Source of the DNA: Puccinia triticina
Lineage: Eukaryota > Basidiomycota > Pucciniomycetes > Pucciniales > Pucciniaceae
Assembly (NCBI RefSeq): GCF_026914185.1
Contig: NC_070566.1
Span: forward strand, 5,022,001 to 5,086,000
Reading direction: 5' to 3'
Length of the DNA stretch: 64,000 nt
The notes under the pieces were generated by a model, which was not told the origin of the DNA, did no database searches, and worked only from the letters and a program-made list of their open reading frames with translations. The translations under genes and the position numbers were made by a program. Of this stretch, positions 45,358 through 56,244 are shown in pieces (position 1 is the first letter of the stretch; the number at the start of each line of letters is the position of its first letter).

Positions 45358-47161
45358 TTAATAAGGAGATATAGAGGCAGCAGTTGTAAAAGATAAGAGG
45401 ACGGAATGAAGGTCATCCCATAGTGAGATACAGGTATCCAACAAGATTCGCTCGGAACAAGCATATCCAATAGCCATCGTCACCATCTCTCTTCTTTCTT
45501 TGCCCCTCCTGTTCCCTGATTGTACCCCTCCTTCAATAGCCGATGTTGATGGTACTTCTGGCTCGACCAACTCCTGATAACCCAATCCAAAGATAAAAGA
45601 AGAAAGAGTCAGTGGCGCCAGATTTTTCACGAGAGATGTAAAAGAAGGAAAAGTTCGTGCGGACTTCTTTGAGAGTGAGCAGTTCATCAATTGATGTATG
45701 GGGGAGATGGTATTGCGTGAGGCGAGCGCGACATAGCTTCTGGACGAGTTGAGCGACCCGCAGGAGATGAGCTAGGGAGTCTGTTGTTTCGGCCGACAGT
45801 GGGGGCGGATGGTGGTTGAGCAGGGATGATTGGAGGGCGAGGAGTCGTCTTACGCTGCCAGCTGAGAGCGCGGGCCGGCCCGGGGAGGGGGCATGGGTGT
45901 AGAAGAGGATGGTGAGCCAGAGAAGAGGTGACAGTCTGGCGTTCGAGTCCAGAGATAGATCGGCTATCCTTGTATCATCCTCCGACAGCTCGCCGACTAG
46001 CTCGTTGGGCGCGTCGTCTTCGAACACACCCGTAGCCGCTAGTTCTCTCAGAGTCACTTGGACCTGCTCGGGTGGGCAATGCTGACCATCAGTGTTATCG
46101 GCCACCTCAGTGAGATCAAAGTGAACCTTGTCGTGCGTGTTGGCATCGATCATGAACCCGTATTCAGTCAACAACCTAGCATTCGACAGTTTCCCGTACG
46201 TATTATAGACCGATGGGAGGAAGTCTGCTTCTTGTTCCTCGTTTTGACGGGATTGGTCTGATGATCCAAGTTGATCGAGAGTAGGAGGGACGAGGGGATG
46301 GATGGCAACGATCTCGACGGTGTCTTCCTCGGAGACAGGGATGATCTCGATAGGTTGGAGAGGATTGCTGTTGTCGTGCATGCATTCAGCGGATGCTCCG
46401 CATTGATCGCAGACAAGGTCTTGCGAGACCATCTCGACGTCGGGCTGGTCGCTGTGGTCGAAGAGGTCGGCGATGGGGACGAGGGCGAGATGGTGGAAGT
46501 GGTCGATCTGGAAGGCCCGACTGGAGACGATGGTGAAGGCCTTGAGAAAGGTCTGCCATGTGCAGGAGCTGTGGGCGATGGTGCCCTTGTGGATCTCTTG
46601 GAGTCGTGAGAGCGAGATGATCCGGTCTGTCTGGAGTAGTCGCTCAATCTCTGTGCCCCGGAGCCAGCTCCGGATCTCGGGTAGGTCATCGACCTGCAGG
46701 TGGATCAGCAGCGGTTGCTGGTGCTCGGGATGGCCGATCAGATTGAGGTAGGGATGCCATGGCGAGCTGGGTCCGAGTGAGAGCTCGTGGATGAGATGGA
46801 TGGTCAATCGAATGATGTGCTGGTGATCGATTGGTAGGGTGGACAGTGACGATAACAGACTCGAGCTGGTGTCTGCTAGGGAGGAGGTCCGATGGGAGAA
46901 GCAAGCGCGTTTAGGGATCGAGGCCACTGCGGAAATAGAATGTGATCAGTTCTGCCGCAGACATCTATGACAAGGGGCTAGCTCCATACCAGTTGTCTCG
47001 CTTGGGATGATAGTCCGTTGCTGGTCATGTCGATGGTGGTCTGTCGATGGGCATAGTCGTATGGCGTAGTTGCTCCGATGGCTGAGCCTTAGCTGGGGGT
47101 GCAGGTCGACCAGCTGGGTGGCAGTCCACTTGAAGAATTCTTTAACTCGATCTGGGTACAT
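45358..47161 (-). CDS. SET-domain protein lysine methyltransferase (SETD/RKM type)
   Basis: Exon 1 is 47161-46990 (MYPDRVKEFFKWTA, ending RTIIPSETT). A GT-AG intron of 63 bases leads to exon 2 from 46926 (VASIPKRACFSH), a long frame down to about 45620. A final exon ending near 45358 carries MAIGYACSERILLD. Family features: an iPSE/SIP segment, SSRAFQIDHFHHLALVPIAD, LFDHSD in place of the usual NH motif of SET domains, a Cys/His insertion VCDQCGASAECMHD, and VYNTYGKLSNARLLTEYGF, the conserved core that closes the SET fold. The last intron's exact borders are unclear. Proteins of this group methylate lysines on ribosomal or other cytosolic and nuclear proteins using S-adenosylmethionine. The substrate here is unknown. 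This is the most ordinary host-like gene in the window. Confidence 0.8.
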
Positions 47162-47870
47162 AAATATGTAAATACCTGGTTCGGCAGCTAGCTAAAACTT
47201 TAACCACCCGTGAGATTTATGCACATGCATATTCATTGTGATTCCAAGATTGCTTGGACCGATTTTTGAGCTGTGCACTCAAAATCATGGGGTGCTGAAA
47301 TTTGAGATCAGGTCTATATCCCAGCTTTCTGCCTGGCTGCATACAAATCATGATGCGAACTCTGTCCGGCTAGCCAGACGACTGAACAGTAACTTTTCCC
47401 CAAACTCGGCCAACTGACTTCTACTTCAAGCATCACCCTCGCTCCAACGGCTTCCAAATTGTTCGAGGACGACCTCGCTGACGACAGCTTCTCTCGGACA
47501 GCCTCTGTCACTGGGCCTCCCAGGTTGACCTTCTGGCCGAGATATGGAACGCGGGTACCTACAACATCTGTCTGGTCCTGGATCATCTCAAGGTACGGGT
47601 TGTCAACGACCGAGATGTGTTTTATAATCTATGTTGCCCAAGCAAGTGCCCTCAAGACTCACTCGCTCCCATCTCCATCCTCCAACGCTCACTCGTCTTC
47701 GGTGACATTAATATATGGATTGCTCTTCATTGTGAAAGTCATTGCGGGAATGGAAAGAACAAGAGGAAGAGAGGATGTACATATCAATGTGGTTGCTGAG
47801 CAACTGCATCATAATGATGGTCATGAGGCCCTGTACACAGTCCACCATTTGGTGTTATAATTAATTCTAC
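47162..47870. other. upstream region of the SET gene, no confident gene
   Basis: Frames on both strands at 47314-47586 (-) and 47459-47860 (+) overlap and neither shows a motif. One could be an exon of a divergent gene, but nothing allows a choice. Confidence 0.35.
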
Positions 47871-48347
47871 CAACAGTGGGTCAGCTACGCTAACATAGCT
47901 GTTAGCGTAGCGTAGCGCAGCGCAAATGCGCTATTTTTTAGCGTAGCGTTAGCGCAATTGCGCGCATCTGCGCTAACGCTACGCGCAAAGGATGCAAAGC
48001 TATTTTAGCTTTTAGCGTAGCGTTAGCGCAGATGCGCGCAATTGCGCTAACGCTAAGCACGCAAGGCGCAAAAGAGCGCACGCTATGCTGCGCTAAAGCG
48101 TTTTTTGCGGCAAAAAAGTGCCTTTTTTCCACTAAAAACGCCTTAGCGCAACGTAGCGTAGCGTAGCGGCTGTAGCGCAGCGCTAATGCTAAACAAAAAT
48201 TGGTATGCTGTTAGCGCCGCTGAAAATTAGCGAAGCGTAGCGGCGCTAACAGCGCGCTAACGCTATTCAAAAAAGGTTGTCGCTTTTTGCCGCTACGCTA
48301 AACTTTAGGGCTAAAATAGCGTAGTTTAGCGTAGCGGCCCACTGTTG
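47871..48347. mobile_element. 477-bp MITE packed with GCGTAGCG words
   Basis: Ends CAACAGTGGG and CCCACTGTTG, both followed inward by GCTACGCTAA. Flanked by ATTCTAC at 47864-47870 and 48348-48354. Seven bases match flush; hAT would give eight. The interior is almost entirely TAGCGTAGCG, TTAGCGCA and GCGCTAACGC in both orientations, able to fold into many hairpins. Noncoding. Confidence 0.85.
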
Positions 48348-48415
48348 ATTCTACTCTTATGCAGCCTGTCACCCAAAGACAACTGAGCTTGACCCTGGTA
48401 ACATGACAAGCAATT

Positions 48416-49233
48416 TGTGAGAATGACAAGACTTAGGGGCTTAATTTAAACTTCAAGTTAGTTCATGGTTAAGGTCAACATGAAAACAAGACATAGAAGG
48501 TGGAAAACATGATGTGCTTGTGTACCTTAAGGGCAGAGGTAAGGCTGCTGCTACAAGCGTTGCAAATGACGCGCAGAAGGCGAAAGAACAAGAGTGAGGC
48601 TAAGAGAAATAGGAGGCTGTGAAGCTTAAAGATGAAAATAGGGGCCAAGAATGGCAATGGCGCAGAACGGGGTCGTTGCGCTACCGCTGATGATAAAAGT
48701 AAGGAAAATACAAGCTGGTGTGTAGGTTGAGTTGAGGTGAGTGGAATGAGGTGATTGTGAGTCGAGTGAACAAGTGAAGCAGGCTGGGAGTGAGAACAAC
48801 TGGAGAATCAGAATGGAGTGCGTTTGTCAGCGCTCCTTTTATACAAGTCATGTAGCCTAGCAGGTAGTATCACTGCAGCCACGTACCTGGCTTGGTTGTA
48901 GTTACAACAAGCCTGTCCAAGTAAACAGGGACGTAGTCACGGCGGTTTGGTCTCGACCGGTTTGGACAGGGCTTGCAGTCATGTGCTTGTGATCTAGTTG
49001 ACACGGTAATCATGGACTGGGTCAGCTGTTTTGTTTCTATTGCTCTGACAGGGTTGGTTTGGAATCATTGACCTGGTTTAGCTTTTTGAGAGAAGGAAAT
49101 TACTATTGGTGGCTTGAGTAGCGGCGTTGTTGTGGCTGTTGTCTGGGGTAAGGGAGGAGAGGCTGGTTTCACCCGCATCAGGCTGAGGAGAACCCTTTTC
49201 TGGTCCGGGCGGGCCTGAGCCCAATATCTGACA
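48416..49233 (-). repeat. Copia 3-prime LTR
   Basis: 818 bases. On the minus strand it begins TGTCAGATATTGGGC and ends CATTCTCACA. The polyprotein reading frame continues into it for about 52 codons before its stop at 49078. Confidence 0.95.
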
Positions 49234-52200
49234 GTCTGCCGTGCTTTGTGCTTCATAGCAAGAAGCAGAGATGCTGGGAGCCAATCCGGTGACTTCTCTC
49301 AGAGCTGAGAGAATCTTGCTGCATCCAACTGGCTTGGTCAGGAAATCAGCTGTGTTCGTTGCAGATGACACGTATTTGAGCTTGATGATTTTGTTCTGAA
49401 TGAGTTCGCAAACAAAGTGGAGGCGAAGGTCCATATGCTTCGTCCGGAAGCTGTTTTGGCTGGTCTGGCTGAGAGCAAGATCTATCGCGCCACAATTGTC
49501 AACTCGGATGGTGGAAGTTGGTTGGTTGGTGTCTGGGAGAACTTCAGACATAAGGTTGTGTAGCCACTTGACTTCTTTGCTGGCGTTGGTCAAGGCTTTG
49601 TACTCCGCCTCAGTGGATGAGAGGGAGACGGTGCTTTGCTTGGTGGATTTCCAAGAGACAAGGTGTCCATTCCAGGACACCGTAAAGCCAGTGTGCAATC
49701 TTTGGGTGTCCGGGCAGTTGCCCCAGTCGGCATCAACCAAGGAGTAAAGAGGTGCAAAAGAGCCGGTGCGGAAGGAAAGGCCACGGCTGGCCGATCCTTT
49801 TAGGTACCTGAACACCTGAATTGCGGCGGTGTAGTGGGACAGGCCAGGGTTTTCTAGGAATTGTGATAGTTTGCTGACTGCAAAGGCGATGTTGGGTTGC
49901 GTGAGGACACTGAGGTAGTTGAGGGATCCAATCAAGGCTCTGTAGTTGATACCGAGAGGAGCAAGGAGATCAATGTTGTGAGCACTAGCTTTGGAAAGAT
50001 GTGTTTTAGGGTCAAGGGGACAAGATGCATTGGAGAGGTTGTTGACACCAAATTCAGCAATCTTGCGTTCCACGTACTGAGCCTGATGAAGGATGAAACC
50101 ATCTGCAACTCAATCAAGCTTCATCCCGAGGAGGAATGATGCCACCCCCAAGTACTTGATCAAGAATTCTTCGGACATTTGAGCTCTGAAGTGTTTGGGA
50201 TCGCGGCCTATGATGACTAGGTCATCAATGTGAGAGAAGATCCATAGCAGGCTGGGTTCCAATCTCCAGAAGACGCATGGGTCGGCTAGCAAGGTAGTGA
50301 ATCCGATGCTTTCAAGAAAAACACTCAGTCATTTGTACCAAGCAAGCAAAGCCTGTTTTAGGCCGTAGATTGCCTTCTTGAGGAGCAAGACAATGTTGTC
50401 ACCGCTTTTGTACCCAGGCGGTGGAAGCATGTAGACCGTTTCGTCGAGGTCACACGTGAGAAAGGCACTCTTGACGTCTAGTTGATGGATGTGAAGGTTG
50501 TTTGCGATGGCGTGGGATAGAAGGATTCGGAGTGAAGTTGGTTTTCCTGTGGGCGCATATTTCATCTCAAAGTTGAGGCCATAAGTTTGCCGAAAGCCCT
50601 GAGCACAGATGCAAGCTTTGTACTTGGTGACTTGGTTATCAGCACCAAGCTTCTTCTTGTATGCCCATGTGGAGGGGATGGTGGCGTAGGTTGCGAGCCG
50701 CGGGATTTCCGTCCAGACGTGATGATCGTGCATGTTTTGAATCTCCCGGTCTTCCGCCGCTTTCCATTGATTGTGTTCATCACACCGCTGTGGAACTACT
50801 CAAAGGGGAGAATAGAGCTTGGAAGGTAAATGGATAGCAACACTAGTACTAATGTAAGCTATGCAAGGGTGCTGATGAGGCTGCCTTCCTGACTAATGCT
50901 GAGGGGATGAGAGTAACACTAAGAAAAAAGAAGAAAAGGTGTGGCTGATTTCTGCTTGATCTTAGGAGCTAGTACTATAAGCTTTAACTACTGACTACTG
51001 AGGGTAAGAGAGATGGAGGATTGATGAGAGTGGGGAACTTATAATTTCTGTATCCAAAATTATCTATAAATTCTGTATATATTTCTCTGCATGAGGTACA
51101 AGTGAGGGGGGGGAAGACAATTCTTATAGTAAGGAGGGATGAGCACAGACAATGAAGAGTTCTGGCTATGAGAATGAAGGTTGTACAAATGAGGAAGAGT
51201 GATGTGAACATAGTAACAGTATGTAATGATGAGCAATGCTGAAAAGGGAATGCTGGTTATGGGAATAAAAGAATGTACTAATGGGGAAAAGTGATGAGAA
51301 CATAGTAACTACTTGTAATGATGAGCACTACTGAAAGAGGTAAGCACAGATCTAATGATGTAATGTGTACAATAGCCATAGTACATAATGAGGAATGTAT
51401 GTAAAGGGTTTAGTATGTGAAAGTAATTATGTAAAAGGGATGTACTGTAATGATTCCAGTAAGTTACTAATGAATTGAGTATTGTAACTAATGAAGACTG
51501 TAGATTATCTGTAAGTCTTATATCCTCTATAACTATTGAACCATTGAAGATAAGGGTATACTATGTATGAGGGACTATATGTGAAATTTGATGTAGAATC
51601 TGAATATGCAATAATAATGAGGTATTTGTGAAGGGTTATGGGGAAATGTTCAATGTAATGATGAATATATGTAAAAGAAAGCAATAAAATACTACTTATG
51701 GTTTGGAATGGAGCACCACACCGCATGGCCTGAAAATGGTTTCCAGGTTTGACTGTCATGGTTGAGTATGATGCAACAGGTCGTCAAGGGTGATGGAGAA
51801 CGTTAGAAGAGTCAATGCCACTGTTGATTTGTGTTGGATGAGGACCAAGTCTCAGGATTAGGCGTTGACGAGGTGCGTCAGGTGCTGCTGGAGGGTCATC
51901 AAGGTCCATGGAACTGGTTGAGGAGGCGGTCTCGTCGGACTGACTGTACTGCTGCGTGATGTCTTGCTGTTTTTCCTCGTCACTGTCTATGGAGGAGAGC
52001 GGAAGGGGATGCACACTGGAAAAGTCGGGAAGAGGATTGTGGGGGGAGAAGTCAGAGCCAGCGTTCAGGGCTGTGAGGGAGGGGAAAACCGATTCATCAA
52101 AGTAGGCGTTTTGAGTTTCAATGACTTTCTTGTCTTCCAACCAAACAATGTGATAGGCAGAGTAGTTGTTGGCGTAGCCGATCATGACACTGTCCCAGGA

Positions 52201-54204
52201 TATTGGGTCAAATTTGGTGGACCAATTGGGGCTAGGTTTGATGACCCAGGCTTTGCAGCCAAACGGCCAAAAGATGGACATATTTGGCAGTTTCCAAAAC
52301 AGAAGTTCAATAGGGCTGGTTTTGCTCTTATGGAGCGAAGGGAGGCAATTGGTGGTAGCCATTGCGGTGAGGACGGCTTTGCCCCACCATTCCTTTGCCA
52401 GACTGGATTGGACCATCATACAGTGGGCCATGTTGATTATTGTTTTGTTTGCACGCTCAGCGATTCCGTTGTGCTGCGGGGTGTAGGGCGGTGAAACATT
52501 GTGTTGGATCCCGTTTTGCTTGAGGATATTGGAGAGCTGATGGTTGAAGAATTCGCCTCCGCCGTCAGTAACGAGCTTCTTGATGCTGTTGCCAGTTTGC
52601 CGCTCAAAGAAAAGCTTGAAATCAAGGATGGCGGATGAGGCCTCTGATTTCTTCCAAAGGAGTGTGACGCAGATGAATCCGGTGTGCTGATCCACGAGAG
52701 TGAGGAAGCGCCGGGAGCCAGTGTTGGTAGGTGGGGAAACAGGCCCAACAAGGTCACCATGCACGACTTTGAGCGAGTGAGCGGTCTTGTCGAAGTGACC
52801 TTTGAATGGAGCCCGGCTGATCTTGCCCTTCATGCAGGGGTCACAACAACTGATATTGACAAGACTAAAATCCAAGATTGCTTCCTTGATCCGGGCTATG
52901 CCAGCATGACCTAGTTGAGTGTGCCAGGTTAAGAATGGAGTGGTGGGACCGGAGTGAGTAGTGGATACAACAAGGGCGGTGGAGGTGGGTACTGGACCAA
53001 TGCAAGTGGAGAGTTCTAGAATGCTGTTGCGCAGGTGACAGGTGAAAGTTCCGGAGCCTTTGAGGATTATCCTGCAGATGTCTCCCTCCCGAGAGATGGA
53101 AGCAGAGTCCTGAAGGAAGCGTCCCATGGATAGAAGGGGCTGAGTGAGGCCAGGGACGTAGAGGGAAGCTTTGAGAACAAGAATCTTCCCTTCAGAGTTG
53201 AGGATCAAAGCGGTACCAATGCGGGTGGCTGTTAGATTGATTGAGTCCTTGCCGGTGCTAATTGGGGTGTTGCAGACAGAGGAGTCACAAAAGAAGGCAA
53301 GGCTACTGAACATATGGTGCAAGGCACCAGAGTCGAGAACCGCTGGAAGGAAGGTTGGCGACATGTTGAAAATGCTGGCAGTAGTGACGTTTGCAAATGC
53401 GGGTCTTTCAAACCTGGACAAGGGTTGATTGGCTTCAGTCTGTGCTGGGGCTGTTGTGTTGTGTTGCACTGCTTTGGAGGGGGGGTCACAGATGGGTTGA
53501 AGCTCTGGGTGAATTGCCCAGCATTTTTCCTCTGGATGATGCGCCATGGGGTTGTGCGCTCTCTTGCATTTAGGAGGGGGTCTGGTGCGTGTGCTGAGGG
53601 CTGTGGCTGTTCTTTCCTCGGGGGCCTTGCGCTTTGCGGGTTGATCTTCTTCTGCTATGTCCTTGAGTCTGTCCATTAGCAGCTCGTGGTTGGTGTTCAG
53701 TTTGGGGTACATGACAAAGAAATCTGTAAGTGATTGTCGATTAATGCTAAGCTTGGCAATCACAACGCCGCAGATGTCTCGACTGGCCACCGGATGACCT
53801 ATGGAGGCGAAATTGGTGAGGCAGCGTTCAATTTTGTCGAGGAAGGTGAGCATGTTCCCTTCATATTTGACGTTCTGCCACGCAGTGGTGCACCTGATGA
53901 AACGGGTGGTGGTGTGTCTGGAAAAGCGTTTGGTGATCTTTTGCCAGAGAAGGTAGCCACTATCTTTGTTGTCGTCGTTGACCAGTCCAACAAATAGCCT
54001 GTCAGAGAGCTTCATGGATATCACGCTGGCAGAGTCGTTTAGTTGCTTCTTGATTGCTCGGGCTGGGTTGGGACTGGGATTGTTGATGACCGATTTCCAC
54101 AACTCTTTGTTTTTCATGAAGGTCTTCATCCGTTGGGCCCAGAGCGGATAGTTTGAGTCGCCTTCAAGGATGGGGAGACAAGCAATTTCTTCTTTGGATG
54201 CCAT
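49078..54204 (-). pseudogene. Copia gag-pol polyprotein with three TGA stops and one insertion
   Basis: One reading frame throughout. Start MASKEEIACLPILEGD (gag, UBN2-like), a zinc-knuckle-like CWAIHPE region, protease VLDSGALHHMF, GAG-pre-integrase HTQLGHAGIARIKE with CDPCMKGK, and integrase HGDLVGPV, LVTDGGGEFFNHQ, PQHNGIAERANKT. Then reverse transcriptase (WKAAEDREIQ, HQLDVKSAFLTCDLDETVYM, FSHIDDLVIIG) and RNase H (DADWGNCPDTQ, SSTEAEYKALTNASKE, LRVDNCGAIDLALS). Stops TGA lie at 51784-51786, 50329-50331 and 50110-50112. Removing 50789-51718 with one CACCGC copy restores continuity. The last 52 residues come from the LTR. The gene is not functional as it stands. Confidence 0.93.
50789..51718. 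mobile_element. solo LTR, 930 bp, inserted in the Copia pol gene
   Basis: On the minus strand it reads TGGTGCTCC ... GAGTAGTTCCACA, with TG...CA ends, flanked by CACCGC at 50783-50788 and 51719-51724. An alternative reading gives an 8-bp CACACCGC duplication. The sequence is noncoding and matches the LTR at 34620-35238. No internal domain remains, as expected after recombination between two LTRs. Confidence 0.85.
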
Positions 54205-55197
54205 GTCGTTGCTGCCCTAAATGTCTTGAGAGTTTCAAGGGTGGTTGTCAGCCTTAGAGTCAACTCAGCTGATCTAAAGTCTGCCTTTTTCCACTTTTTA
54301 CATATGCATTACTTCATATCTTTTTCATCTTAAGAGATATCCTTGTTTAGACTTCATATTCTGTTTCCTCATGCAATTTTAACCCTAGTTACAACTTACC
54401 AATTCTTTGTAACTATGCTCCTTCCCTGAGTTATTGAGTTGTGGCGCGCATGCGCAGTTGTGACGTGTCAGCGCTACCAGGCGCGCCAAACCACATGTAC
54501 ATATGTAAATTACATAAGCAAACTGTGAAAATTTTCGTAGTCAGGATCCCCCTTGCCTCAGGCGGATCTACAGACTTCAGCACACCAGAACCACACCCCA
54601 GATAACCCCAGGATCACCACCAAAGAGTTTACAACACTCCCAGTATACCTACCGTCACAGGCGCCTAGGATATTGACAGTAAGTAACCTCTTTCACTGAA
54701 CCTTGTTTATCTCAGAGGTACAACTCTGTGTCTTGCTTGATCTGCTCTTTCCTGCTGGCCTTTGCCTTCTCTTGATCACAGGGCTGTCCCTCCATAACTG
54801 CTGACCTTTGCCTTATCTTGATTAAAGGGCTGTCCCTTAGGTTTCCCTTTAAGAACCTTGACTATCCAGAAGGAAGCTAAAAAATTGTGGCTGGATTAAA
54901 TTTATCTAATACAGAAACCCTCCACGTTTCTTTGGTGAGAGGAGGCTGTAGCACTCTCTAGCACAGCTTGGCAGCACTCTTCTGAAGAGGTAGCATTGCC
55001 AGTGGACGTGCATTCCCACCAGAATAACCTTAAATATCTGCTCATCTTAATCCTGCTCAGTTTCTCTCTCTCTCTCATAATTGTATTTTCTTTATCCAAA
55101 GAAATCCAATTATTCCCCCTTTCTTTCTTGTGTCCTGCTGTCACTAAAGAGACTCAGGCTCACAGTGGTTTTGAGTTGGAGATCAAGACTGTAAACC
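54205..55197 (-). other. Copia 5-prime leader
   Basis: About 1 kb between the 5-prime LTR and the gag start, with no coding content. No standard TGGTATCAGAGC-type primer-binding site was seen next to the LTR; the adjacent minus-strand sequence starts GGTTTACAGTCTTG. Confidence 0.6.
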
Positions 55198-56015
55198 TGT
55201 CAGAATGACAAGACTTAAGGGTTTAATTTCAACTTCAAGTTAGTTCATGGTTAAGGTCGACATGAAAACAAGACATAGAAGGTGGAAAACATGATGTGCT
55301 TGTGTACCTTAAGGGCAGAGGTAAGGCTGCTGCTACAAGCGTTGCAAATGACGCGCAGAAGGCGAAAGAACAAGAGTGAGGCTAAGAGAAATAGGAGGCT
55401 GTGAAGCTTAAAGATGAAAATAGGGGCCAAGAATGGCAATGGCGCAGAACGGGGTCGTTGCGCTACCGCTGATGATAAAAGTAAGGAAAATACAAGCTGG
55501 TGTGTAGGTTGAGTTGAGGTGAGTGGAATGAGGTGATTGTGAGTCGAGTGAACAAGTGAAGCAGGCTGGGAGTGAGAACAACTGGAGAATCAGAATGGAG
55601 TGCGTTTGTCAGCGCTCCTTTTATACAAGTCATGTAGCCTAGCAGGTAGTATCACTGCAGCCACGTACCTGGCTTGGTTGTAGTTACAACAAGCCTGTCC
55701 AAGTAAACAGGGACGTAGTCACGGCGGTTTGGTCTTGACCGGTTTGGACAGGGCTTGCAGTCATGTGCTCGTGATCTAGTTGACACGGTAATCATGGACT
55801 GGGTCAGCTGTTTTGTTTCTATTGCTCTGACAGGGTTGGTTTGGAATCATTGACCTGGTTTAGCTTTTTGAGAGAAGGAAATTACTATTTGTGGCTTGAG
55901 TAGCGGCGTTGTTGTGGCTGTTGTCTGGGGCAAGGGAGGAGAGGCTGGTTTCACCCGCATCAGGCTGAGGAGAATGCTTGTCTGTTCCGGGCGGGCCTGA
56001 GCCCAATATCTGACA
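55198..56015 (-). repeat. Copia 5-prime LTR
   Basis: 818 bases, same limits as the 3-prime copy, ending CATTCTGACA on the minus strand. The leader between it and the gag start at 54204 is about 1 kb and has no gene. Confidence 0.95.
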
Positions 56016-56244
56016 CAATTAAGGTGTTCAAAGTTTGTTTACATAAAATCATAGAATCATAAATCATAAAACAAAATCCCCGGAAATTTTATGAAACACC
56101 CGAACACTCCCCTCTCTGCATAACCTCCATAACCACACCAATCCAATTGATCAAGCTCATAAAATTGCTCCTCAACCTCAACCTCGCAAAATGTTGGCAC
56201 CAAACTAAACCCCAAACAGCACTGGAGGTACCCCACAAACCACC

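Larger units (their letters stand above)
48416..56015 (-). mobile_element. full-length Copia LTR retrotransposon, 7.6 kb, inactivated
   Basis: Two 818-bp LTRs at 48416-49233 and 55198-56015 with TG...CA ends, flanked by exact CAATT (48411-48415 and 56016-56020). By eye the LTRs differ at about 13 positions (about 98.4% identity). The internal gag-pol reads on the minus strand from 54204. A solo LTR of another family is inserted at 50789-51718. The right edge abuts the Harbinger element: taking the Copia out leaves CAATTAAGGTGTTC. Confidence 0.95.

Noticed and set aside
46168..46689. 173-codon minus-strand and 112-codon plus-strand frames
   Set aside because: They overlap the SET gene in other frames and have no motif of their own.
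47314..47860. Overlapping frames on both strands upstream of the SET gene
   Set aside because: Neither shows motifs, splice support or a reason to prefer one strand.
48475..48657. 60-codon hydrophobic frame repeated at 55251-55439
   Set aside because: It lies in both Copia LTRs and simply reflects LTR identity; no evidence that it is a gene.
51964..52494. Plus-strand frames across the Copia integrase
   Set aside because: Antisense shadows of the minus-strand polyprotein.
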